Under the pieces are notes generated by a model that saw only the letters and a program-made list of their open reading frames with translations, was not told where the DNA came from and did no database searches. Shown one piece after another: positions 41,936 to 52,081 of a stretch of 64,000 bases of DNA. Position numbers and translations under genes: made by a program. This DNA comes from Verticillium longisporum. Taxonomy: Eukaryota; Ascomycota; Sordariomycetes; Glomerellales; Plectosphaerellaceae. The stretch covers positions 1,364,001 to 1,428,000 of the forward strand of contig JAETXT010000005.1 in assembly GCA_019188255.1 (NCBI GenBank), given 5' to 3'. Position 1 is the first letter of the stretch. Each line of letters starts with the position of its first letter.

Positions 41936-42555
41936 GCGTCTCGCTGTCGTGAGGTTCACAAGGCCGCCATGTCGGTTTGGGGATGGGGTGCGAGGTTAGT
42001 TGACGGCGATGAAATGTAGCTCAGGTGTTTGATAGAGGCTCCAAGGGTGGAAAGAGGTATGATGATGCAGCGAGCTTGGATCTTTGTTTTTTTCTGTCTT
42101 CTTGGATATCCACGATGGGGTGTCCAGTCGGGATGGGGCTGCAGGGGTGTCATGGATGTGTAACGAAAGATGACCAATGATCAAATCTGCTTCTCATCAT
42201 CTGAAGATCCAAAAGCTGTGTCCAGTTGTGTGACTTTGTCGCATGTTCATCGCTTCAAGTGTATGGCGATGGCCAGGTGGGCGAATATCAGGCTGGCTCA
42301 TCCGTTTGTCAAGCTGCCATTGGATGGGATAAACTTTCGCAATGACGGATGTGCCGCGTGTCCATGCGATCCCAGGCATGATAATATTCGATAAAGACCA
42401 TGACAGAGGAATGCTCGGACGTAATGCATAAAATAGAGATGACCGATCTGTGGTTCACTGCCCAACGATGGTCCCATTCCATGGGCTTGATCACATGACT
42501 CGAGGCACTCTGGCACTGCCACGTCTGTCCCTGCCTTCCTGGGGAGAGCCTGCTT

Positions 42556-42600
42556 AGGGACCTAGGTACGTACCTGCGTACCTACATGTACGTGCCTAAA
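42556..42600. repeat. cluster of palindromic CCTAGGTACGTACCT-type motifs
   Basis: Overlapping copies of TTAGG, CCTAGGTAC, GTACCT and ACATGTACGTGCC make a short imperfect palindrome. Similar strings recur at six other intergenic or intronic places in this window (see findings). Confidence 0.6.
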
Positions 42601-42964
42601 ATGAAGGCCCGCAATGCGTTCGTCCCCCCAGACTCTCTTCGGCCAATAGCAAACCTCGCATCGTGTATGATCTCATTCGTCCTAGCGCCATCCCAATGGA
42701 GCGCTCGGCCCAGGGCCGTGGCTCCCGTGACAGTCTGGAGCTCCACCAAGCTCCAGGCGCAGCTCCAGGCGCAGGCACAAGCAAAGGCACAGGCCTGCCC
42801 GCTGTAAGCAGACCCGTCGACTAATTACCTACCTCTAGGTACCTTGGGTGTGAACTGTGGCCCGGGAGCGGTGGCAGGCCAGCCCGCATTGATGATTCAA
42901 GGCCCAACCCAACCCCAGAACCTTTCCACTGCATCTCGCGATGCTCCTCACCTTGGCCCGCCAC

Positions 42965-42985
42965 CACACACACACACACACACAC
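42965..42985. repeat. (CA)n microsatellite
   Basis: Ten uninterrupted CA units about 160 bases upstream of the SYP1 start codon. Confidence 0.95.
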
Positions 42986-43143
42986 CGCAGTAAACCCCCA
43001 GCCACTCGTCTTTCGCCCTGGGCCATTGCACCCGCAACCCCGTGTAGACCGCATCGCTATGCGTGCGATCTCTTCGCCTTGTCCACGTCACTGCATTTTC
43101 TGTACATGATTCCCCGCGCAGCGTCTACGAGCTGACCAACACA

Positions 43144-46141
43144 ATGGACGACACCACGCGCACCGAATACCCGTCCATGCTTGTGAGCGCCCATTCCCAC
43201 CTGCTGCCGCCCTGCCATTGCAGCTGTCGAGCTTCATCTTTGTGTTCACTCGCTGACCTTTTTTTTTTTGTCGCCTCCAGGGATCCCTCCAGCCGACCCA
43301 AGCTGTCCACGTCCTGACCGAGCGAGTAAAGAGGATAAACAAGATCAATGGCGAAATCGCAGAATGGCTCCAGGTACGCCCGATGGACAAGTCACTCGGA
43401 GATACACACTGGCCAATCGTATGCTGAACGGACTTCTCTCTCAGGAACGCCGCAAGGTGGAGGAGCAATACGTCTTGAGCCTCCGCAAGCTACTCCAATT
43501 CAAGGTTCCCAACGCCCAATCCGAGCTCGGGTATGCTCTTCACATCCCCTCTTCGACTCTCTTGGAGCTCTCTTGCGTGTTTTCCCCGTGCTGACATAAC
43601 CCCCAGCGTCTTCCAGGCGCCATGGGACAAGATCCTCCAAGCCGTCGACGCAACCGCGCAGTCACACCACCAGCTCGCCGCCAATATTGACAGGGACGTC
43701 GAGGCCCCATTGCGCGCTTTCGGGACCAAGCCGGAGATGCAGGAGATGATCGCCACCTCTGGCAACCTCTCCGGCATGGCGCGCGACCTGGACGAAGCAC
43801 AGAAGAAGGTCGAGACGTTGGGGAAGAAAGGCACAAAGGGCAATGCGCAGAAACTCGAGGCCGCCCTGTCCAAGTTGAACTCGTCGACGCAACAGTGGGA
43901 CTCGTCGGCGCCCTTCATCTTCGAATCGCTCCAGGCCCTCGACGAGCAGCGCGTCAACCAGCTGCGCGACCTCTTGACCCAGTACCAGACGCACGAGAGC
44001 GACCAGGCCCAACGCAGCCAGGCGACGGCCGCCGAGACGCTGGCCTCCATGCTGGAGATCAGCACCGAACTCGAGATTGCCAGCTTTCAGGAGCGCGCCA
44101 CAGCCGGAAGGCCGAGGCTGGAGAAGAGGCCGTCGACGCGGCAGACTTCGCATACCGCAGCCGGCCAGAGCCAGAGTCAAAGCCTAGCACCACCGAACCA
44201 CAGCCAGATTGCTGATGACACGACAAGCGAGCGATCTGTGCCCGTCGAGCATAGGCCGCCACCACCACCCGAGCCCAAGCAAGAGACAAAGCAGGAAGGC
44301 AAGACAGGTATGCGTTCGCGTACACGCGAGAGAGATGTTCCGACATGGCCCACTGACCCTATGAACAGAATCCAAGCTGCGCAGTCGCATCGGCACCATG
44401 CTCGGCCGCCGACGGCAAAGTGTCCACAGCGGCTTCGGGTCGCTTTCCCCTGGAAAGTCTGGATCCTTTGGGCGCACGGGTAGCAGCCATGGCCGACCAG
44501 GACTGTCACCTAGGACATCGTCAAGCAACCTTGGAGAAGCGAACAACCGTTTGTCCATGCTACCCGAATCACCGAGCGCGCCGAACCAACCGAACCCGCC
44601 GCAGACGATCCGCGAATCGGACGAGCGGTCTCCGCATGAGGGTACCAACGGCGTTGCCGAGACCACTGGTCATGCAGCACTCAGCCGAACATCATCAGCC
44701 GCGGTCAACGGCGCAGACACCGTCGATGTCTCAGACGTCCCTCCTCCTCCAGGACCGCCTCCTTCGCAGCTGCGGGACACGGAGAACAAGGATGCTGAAG
44801 GCTTCACCGTACCTCCGCCAGCGACGGATCCCATCTCCCAGGCGCAACGGGAAGCAGCCGAGGACAATGAACAAATGTTCAAACTCAACATTCAGAGCTC
44901 GCCGATCCAGGAAGAAGACCCCGAAGAGAGCCAGGCGGCTATAACCAACGTCGCCAGCACCCTAGGCAAGATGAGCGCACCAACACGAAAGATGGGCACT
45001 GTGAGGGGCAGGCGTGATGTTAGGAACACCATCTACGTCCCTGCACCGCCCGGCCGGGATCTCACGAACGAGAACCCCTTCCCATCGTCGCCGCCGCTGC
45101 TCAGCCAAACGTCTCGCCCCTCGGCCGTAGCCACCCTGGCGTCCGAGGCGAGCATCGCTGCCACATCTGACACGCAGTCCATTCGTTCGGCCAACTCGCT
45201 CAGCAGCCTTGCTCACCAGAAGCACCCCGAAATGACCGGACCTGGCCTCCACTCGTCCATCATCGAGACCGTTACAGCGTCCTTCGAGGATGGAGTGGTT
45301 AAGAGTGCCAAGATCAGCGGCGAGATCGCCTTCTCATACCACGGCGACTCGGATGCGCCAGGTAAGCCCCCTCTCGCGGCATCATGAATGATAATCCACC
45401 GCTGACCATGGCGCAGAATCTGAGAGCATTCGTATCAACAACTTCCCCAACCTCGAAGTCATCGGACCGAACCGCATCTTTGTTCACAACGTGTCCCCTG
45501 AGCAACCCGATCAGTTCATACTGAACCTATCTCACCTGAACAAGACGGCCACAGCTTTCACCTATCGTGTTCACGACATTGCCGGCTCGGACGCGCCGTC
45601 CCTCGCGGAGCATGCACCACTGCTTCTGCGCCCCGCATGGAAGCCTCAGGGCGACAAGCTCGGCCTGCTCCTCCAGTACTCCCTCAACCCCGCAGCCAAG
45701 GTGTCGGGCCCTGTGACACTTCACAATGTCGTGTTCGTCGTCACGTATGAGGGTGCGCGAGCGTCCGGGGCGCAGACCAAGCCTTCCGGTACCCACCTCA
45801 AAGAGAAGCAGCTCGTCTACTGGCGTCTCCCCGAGCTCACCCTGACCTCCGAGGTGCACAAGATCGTCTGCCGTATCGTTGGAGCCGAGAACGGGGAACC
45901 AAAGCCGGGCCACGTCGAAGCGCGATGGGAGTACACTCCCGCTGAAGGCGCCGCCCTCGGCAGCGGCATCTCCGTGTCCAGACTTGAGGAGTCGAAGGGC
46001 AAGGGCAAGGACGTCGCGGCCGCAGAAGATGACCCTTTTGCCGACGAAGAACTTAACTCGCCTGCCCTGCCAGCTGACCAGAGGTGGGTCGACGTGCCGC
46101 TTGTGCGGAAGGTCGTCAGTGGAAGGTATGAGGCCAAGTGA
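43144..46141 (+). CDS. SYP1: endocytic adaptor Syp1 (F-BAR plus mu-homology, muniscin)
   Basis: Early endocytic adaptor related to animal FCHo: its F-BAR domain bends plasma membrane and its C-terminal mu-homology domain binds cargo and coat factors. Six exons: 43144-43182, 43281-43373, 43445-43530, 43607-44307, 44369-45361, 45417-46141; total 878 residues. The start, M-D-D-T-T-R-T-E-Y-P-S-M-L, is followed by Q-P-T-Q-A-V-H-V-L-T-E-R-V-K-R-I-N and E-W-L-Q-E-R-R-K-V-E-E-Q-Y, typical of Syp1 F-BAR. Residues about 1-250 are helical; 260-600 are serine/proline-rich with P-P-P-P runs and likely phosphosites; 600-878 form the mu-homology domain (S-F-E-D-G-V-V-K-S-A-K-I-S-G-E-I-A, then R-W-V-D-V-P-L-V-R-K-V-V-S-G-R-Y at the end). 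The first three exons are short (39, 93 and 86 nt), an arrangement easy to miss. Confidence 0.95.
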
Positions 46142-46892
46142 ACCGTCGTTCGCTGACCATCATTTCCCCCTTTGGCTCCTTCAGCGGAGCATTCGAGTTC
46201 TATCCCACAACCTTTTCCTTGTTCCTTCCCCCCCTTTCCTTTAACGTTCAGCATGAGGATGAGAGACGGTTGTTCTTGTTCACGCAGGGCTTTCTTTGCA
46301 CATGTACATTGGCGGCTTGTTGTATGTAGAGTCGAATCATATGTGTGGGACCGCCATGTTGGGGCAGTTGTATATCTGATGCTTGCCGACTGTGACGTGT
46401 GAACAGATGTTGGAGGCCTGAGGCGATCTCAGTTTCGACAACTCAACGCTCCGCTTGCGCCAGCCTCACCTACCTACCCACCTAAAGTACCTCCTCAGAG
46501 CATGTTTCCTTTGACCATCATCTGCCAATACCGCTATTTGGATTTCAGACCTTCTGAGAGATTTCGGACTGCAAAGACGCCTTCCTGCGCTCTGCCCTCG
46601 TCCCAAAGATTCGAGGAAACCACTGCCGTCTGAATCACCTCCCGCTTCCTTCACGTTCCGCGAATCGGGGCACCTGCACTTTCACTGCTTCCGGAGGTGG
46701 TATCGAAAAGGTATTTAAAGCAACTCACACTCTCAAACCTATTCTGTTCCCACCCAATGCAGATCACCTCTCCCACCATATCCTTCGTCCCATCCTCTTT
46801 CAGCTCAACCTTGGTCTAGTCTTCTCTCATTCTTGCCTCTCTACCTTGAACCTTGCCTCACCTCACGTTGCCTTACCAAGGCTTTCACGACT
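46142..46892. other. promoter region of SNF2-RING gene
   Basis: About 750 bases between two genes on the same strand. A TATTTAAA element lies at about 46710-46717, roughly 175 bases before the next ATG, in CT-rich sequence. ACCTACCTACCC motifs occur at about 46468-46480. Confidence 0.55.
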
Positions 46893-49800
46893 ATGGAGGG
46901 GGATGAGACTGCAGAGCCTTCTCTCGTCAAGAGGGAAGGTTCTCTTGGTCTTGGTCCCAAGTCTCCTTCTGACAACGTCGTCAAGCTCGAGGGCAACGAT
47001 GTCGAATGTCTTGTCTCAATGGCCCGACCCGGGACCATGGTGCAGGCGCCTATGAATGTCGACGGCGATGACGATAAGGATGCTCGAGTGCCTCCCCCGG
47101 GGGTTACATCGCACAAGGATGCAGACCACGCCGACGACAAATCTGACTGCAGCAGCGAATTGTCCGAGCCAGAAGAATATTCCGACGACGAGTACGTCGA
47201 CCCTACCGACATTCGTGTTGCTTCCCGACAAGAGAAGAAAGAACAACAACCGGCCAAAGCGAAGCCGAGGACTCCACGCCGCGCAGCAAAGAATGTCGCC
47301 GAATATGCGGCCAGGCTCTCCGCCAGCCGCAAGGAGGCATTCCTAAAGTACATGGTGAGTAATCTAGGGCTCGTGGACCAAACAGGCTTCATCCCACCAC
47401 CGCCGGCTCGAAATAAGTCCAAGAAAAAGCAGAAGAGCATCGAGGTCATGCCTGTCACTGCTGTCCCATCAGACATGCCTTCGTCTCTGGTGTTGAAGAA
47501 CAAGAACCCACTTTCGTCACAAAGGCGGACAACATGAAAGAGCTCACCAAGTGCACAAACAGCGTAGGCAACAATCGTCATGGCAAGACCCAGAAGAGGG
47601 ATGTAAAAGAAGGCATCAAGGTCTTCGGTCGAGCCCAAGTCAAATGCTTCAACAAGGACACTCCAGCTGGTCCAGAACGATCCTATGAGATTAAGGGTAT
47701 GATTGCCAAGCTGAAGGAATATCAGCTTCCTCTCGCGGCCTGGTGGGTCTTGCAGGAGCACTCTGACATTGGCCCCCAGGGCGGCATTGTCGCTGACATG
47801 CCCGGTTTTGGCAAGACCATCGCCACTCTTGCTGCAATCCATGGCAACCGACCTGAGAAAGCCAAACGAGACGCAGGAGAGGGGGCGACGCTGGTCGTGG
47901 CACCAAACGCTTCGCTTGCTCGACAGTGGAGGAACGAGATTCTCGCCCATCTTGGCGAGACATATGATGATCAGACCATTCTAATGTCCACCCTCCAGGA
48001 TGGCCGGCTAGATCACCGGGCCCTAGCCAGAAAGCGGATCGTGTGAGTAACATCATGTCGCCGGACACGGGACCTTTGGACATCTTTGAGTTCAAGTCAC
48101 TGATTTTTATTACAGAATCGCAACCTATACCGAGCTTCGAATGAGCTATGAGGCGACCCCTTCTGCTCATGTTTACGAAAGCGACGAAGATGGCGATGAT
48201 GCAGAGCCTGCCGGCTGCGTTCGAGGTTTTCCTCTGGGGGCTGATGAGTACGCGATGGCCGATGATTATATCAGAGGAATGCTCCACAAAGTTCAATTCT
48301 TCCGCTTGGTGTTGGACGAAGTTCATAACATCAAAAGGCATGCTGGAATGAGTATGTACATCCTTTTCTTTTTGAGTCGAACCTTGATTTTCCCGCATCT
48401 CTAATACCTTTGCCAGCTTTCCGGGCAGCCTACGCTGTCCAGGCACATCACAAATGGGGTCTCAGCGGCACACCGCTCAGCAACAGAATCGAAGGTTCGC
48501 TCTGGTCAGCATCCAAGAAACAAGCATCGAGCGTACTGACGAGACATTTGTGCTCTAGAGCTATACTCTTACACAAAACTCATCGGTTGCACAAATATCA
48601 CAAACTTTCAGGAGTTCAAAGACGTTTATGTGCTTTCAGTGAGTGGCACAAGTCCCAATCGCGGCGATCAAGCTTGGGCGAGCTGGTTGCTGATACAACG
48701 TAGAGCGATGCAAAAGATCGGATCGATGTTCTCATGACCAACAACAGCTATCGAAGGTATGCTTTCAGTTGCAGCTCGTCTAGATCTACGACTTCTGACC
48801 ACCCCTAGGACGGATCAAGATCTTTTCCTCGGAAACAGAATGATGAAACTTCCCCAAAAGCACATGGAGGACCAGAACGTCCAGCTTACTGCTGTTGAAA
48901 AAGCCATCCAGGAGCAAGTTCTTTGAGAAAAGCATTGATCAGAAAACGCATGGCTAACAGTACTTAGGTGGCTTGACATCATATTCGACACTGACGACGA
49001 CGCGAGGACCGGCAACAAAAAATATGTCGGTCACATGCGGTACAGGCAGTTGGTGTCGCACGCCTATTCCCTGGAGTCTTTCCTCCGGGATGACGGTCCG
49101 AACGGCGTATCCGTGGACGAGCTGCAGGTGCTGCTTGAGATGGTGCGAAAGGTCGAGGCGCAGCCAGTGACACCCAGCACTCTTGATCAAATCGGATGCT
49201 GGTCTGAGCGACAAGTCAACCATGATGCGAGGTCTTCAAGCGTGGCCAAACCGAAGACCCTTAACCCATTTGGCAGCTCGGAGTTTGGAACACGGTGCTG
49301 CTCCTTCGCGCCGCTCGTTGAAATGATCATCGACTATCACCAAATACGAGCAGTAGGCTGCCCAAATTGCGAAAATAACGTCTCTGATCCTCAGAAAGCA
49401 GAAGCAGTAGGTCATGGGCAGCTATGAGAGCTCCTGCTTGTTCCTGGAGGAATAAACTGACACCTTCTCTACCAGTGTGGTCATTACATCTGCGGCAGTT
49501 GTCTGACCGAGTGGCTCAAAACCGAAAAACGCACTGAGTGTCCTCGCTGCCACACAATTCCTCAAGATAGTCACCCTCGGTACGCTGGAGACTCAATTTG
49601 ACGCCCAAGAGCAAGCTAGGGAAGACGAGATCAAAAGCTCATCGAAGAGGAAGCGGGCAAGCCGATCGAATTTCAGCCGCAGAAGAGCGGCTCCAGCCAC
49701 CGACCCTAGGAACCGTCGTGTCGGACAAGACAACCAAGGCGTGACGCCTTTGCTTGCGCCCCGCGATACCACCTTTATCAAGGCAGCTTTCGTCTTGAAC

Positions 49801-50522
49801 AACAGAATGCCGGCCGCGGGCTCGAAGCTCACGGCAGTCAAGGACACTCTGCTCAGATGGCAGAGAGATTTCCCCGAAGACAAGTGCATCAGTACGTGAA
49901 ACGGGCCTTTGGATCCCGACCGAGCTAATTGAGACATAGTCTTTGTGCAATTCGTGAAAACGCTCCTGATGACGGGCATCATGCTCCAGCTTGAGGGCAT
50001 CGACTTCGTCTACACCTATGGCAAAATGTTGTCGAAGCAAAAGTCCAAGGCCAAGAAGATATTCGAGTCTGAACCGACTGTCAAGGTCTTGGTGAGTATC
50101 CAGTGTGTATCGTGTTTGCTGTGAGACCTGGGGCTGACAAGTGTATGAAACAGGTCGCAACCATGGGAACATGTAGCGAAGGCCTCAACTTGACGTGCGC
50201 CAATCGCGTCATTGTTGTCGACGCGTGGTGGAACAGTGCTAGGGAGCAGCAGTCATTCGGCCGTGTCGTCCGCACTGGACAGTGCAAAGAGACGTACTGC
50301 GTGAGGCTGAAATCACCGAACTCCATCGACGACAAGATTCAGAAGATTCAGACCAGCAAGAATGAGGTCGTGGACTGTGCTGTCCAGGATGACGGGCACG
50401 ACCCCTTTACTCTTTCCGAGCTTGGCGTCATGAATCTGCTCAACCCTGAGAAATACCTGGAGCTCTGCAAGGAAACACTATCGAAGATCAAGAACCCAAA
50501 GGCGGCCGAACTTGCGAAGTGA
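46893..50522 (+). CDS. SNF2-family DNA-dependent ATPase with RING finger (Rad5/Rad16-like)
   Basis: Twelve exons assemble in phase to 955 residues: 46893-47354, 47525-48042, 48116-48351, 48417-48494, 48559-48638, 48704-48756, 48809-48913, 48968-49406, 49476-49579, 49620-49891, 49940-50091, 50154-50522. Residues 1-200 are disordered and acidic/basic. Helicase motif I reads A-D-M-P-G-F-G-K-T (usually D-M-G-L-G-K-T); motif II is D-E-V-H rather than D-E-A-H; motif III is G-L-S-G-T-P-L-S-N. A RING-like C-P-N-C then C-G-H-Y-I-C-G-S-C-L then C-P-R-C lies between the lobes, as in Rad5/Rad16 and HLTF. The second lobe has S-E-G-L-N-L-T and S-F-G-R-V-V-R-T-G-Q. Known relatives remodel DNA-protein complexes in repair and add ubiquitin to PCNA. 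One intron has a GC donor (48914-48967). Catalytic competence is uncertain given the altered motifs. Confidence 0.85.
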
Positions 50523-51135
50523 GGAGGTCCCCGACAATCTCCTCCGAGCTGGCGAGGGTGGATACGGTACGGGCGCTTCTGAGGTTCGGACGCAGGATGC
50601 TCAATATCATCTATCACAGCATATTACTTGTGTCTTTTGCGCTCAAGGGGATTTCGTCGCTTTTATTTCTGCTTGTGGGAGAGGCTGGTTCTCAGACATT
50701 TTTGCTATTTTCCTCTTCATATGGCCTGGGAGCACGGTTTCAGAGGGTAGAAGGGGCATCATAATCTGAGACTGGACTGCAGCGCTGGATTTCGGACATA
50801 TTTGCGACAGGCAATGAAATTTCTCCAATAATACACATAGCTCCAATCACAGATTGAACCCGCGGTGACTCATATGACTGTGGTTCTTGCCAGACAAAGC
50901 AACATTGAACTCGAAAACTTGGGGTCTGAGTTTCGCAGGAAGCTGCACGTTGGGCTACAGTGGCAGACGCAGCTATGAGAAGTACCGCGGCAGGCTGTGC
51001 CTCATGATCGAGACACTTATGGATGATCAATTGCAACTACTCGTCGACCTAGTTCGGTATCGTCGAAGTGTCGCCTCTTCGACCTGGGATGTCTCCATCC
51101 CAACCCAACCAGAAAGACTCGGCGGGCCATTGTGG
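50523..51135. other. intergenic region between converging genes
   Basis: About 610 bases between the SNF2 gene stop and the stop of the small minus-strand gene; no coding exon recognised. Confidence 0.6.
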
Positions 51136-51408
51136 CTACTTTCTGTTGTGCTTTGCCATCGCGTCCAGGATAGCGTTTCCTTCCGCAATGTCGTCCGGCG
51201 TCACTAAAAGGGGTTAGCAGGATGTGTGCAGGTATGGGCATGATGGCGTACTCTTCAACCCATAACTGTGCTGAAAGTTCTGGCGCCCGCCCCAAGCTTT
51301 GGCGGTCTCGTGTCGCGTCTCGTAGCCAGAGGACTGCTGACTGGCCGGCGCCGACGCCCCGGACCCCGTCTGCTTCGAGCTGCTGCTGCTGCTGCTGTTG
51401 GAAGGCAT
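51136..51408 (-). CDS. small conserved fungal protein of 74 residues
   Basis: Two exons, 51408-51252 and 51203-51136, joined by a 48-nt GT-AG intron; the ORF in genomic sequence hides the second exon. The product begins with a serine run (encoded by an AGC repeat), then G-Y-E-T-R-H-E-T-A-K-A-W-G-G-R-Q-N-F-Q-H-S-Y-G-L-K, then M-T-P-D-D-I-A-E-G-N-A-I-L-D-A-M-A-K-H-N-R-K. The middle string and the D-D-I-x-E-G-x-A-I-L-D-A-M end look like a conserved short family that I recall from other Pezizomycotina, with no function known to me. No signal peptide, membrane segment or cysteine pair. The intron falls exactly between the two conserved blocks, which supports the model. Confidence 0.75.
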
Positions 51409-52081
51409 GGTGTGGAAGATGCAAGGATGAGGATAGTTATGGGCAGTTGATGGGAAACGAAGGGGGAGTTGGCCTGGATGTCAGTAGCGGGCTTCACCTA
51501 ACAATAAGTACCTCTAGATGAGGTAAGTTTGGCTTTGCAAGCGGGGTCACCTTACCAAGTGATACGCCTTCTTTCGTGGACAGCAACGTGTCCCGCGGAG
51601 CACATCACTCTTGTGGGAGCGCGTCGTTGTAAGTTTCGGCATATCCTTGTCTAGTCTCATCCTCAATCATCGACAAAGACACTTGTCGGTGCACATTGAC
51701 TGGCTATAGGCTGTGATGACACTGGTAGCAGTTGGCTAGGCCTCCGGCCGTGCGAAGGAGACAAGGCTTCCCCATTCATGCAATCTCAGGGTTCGAGACA
51801 AACATGTAGAGATTGGATCAAGCCCTGAAAGGCAGAACACTTGTCCTGGCCCGTGAGCGTTGAAGATGTGTCGATGTAAGGCAAAGGCGCAAGAGCCGAG
51901 GCAACAAGGGAAGAGCATGAAAGGCGGTGTCTTTCGGTGGGTCTCGGTGAAGATGTACTGCCGGCAACCCCACTAAAAAATCCAATCCCCCGTGACCCAG
52001 GTCAACTTTTTTCGTCGCAAACTCGATGCTTCCACGATTCCACGACAATCCCCGACACATCTCGCCTGGACCGTCGACGCC
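51409..52081. other. divergent promoter region
   Basis: About 670 bases between the small gene and ESF1, which read outward. No coding exon recognised. Confidence 0.6.

Larger units (their letters stand above)
41936..43143. other. intergenic region
   Basis: About 1.2 kb between deuterolysin and SYP1. It contains a cluster of CCTAGGTAC-type motifs at 42556-42600 and 42826-42846 and a CA microsatellite; no coding exon recognised. Confidence 0.6.

Noticed and set aside
42965..42985. CRISPR-like or protein-binding array
   Set aside because: It is a simple CA microsatellite; CRISPR arrays are not expected in a fungal nuclear genome and no spaced repeats were seen.
46841..47950. 369-codon minus-strand frame opposite the SNF2 gene start
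   Set aside because: It overlaps helicase motif I coding sequence and shows no recognisable domain.
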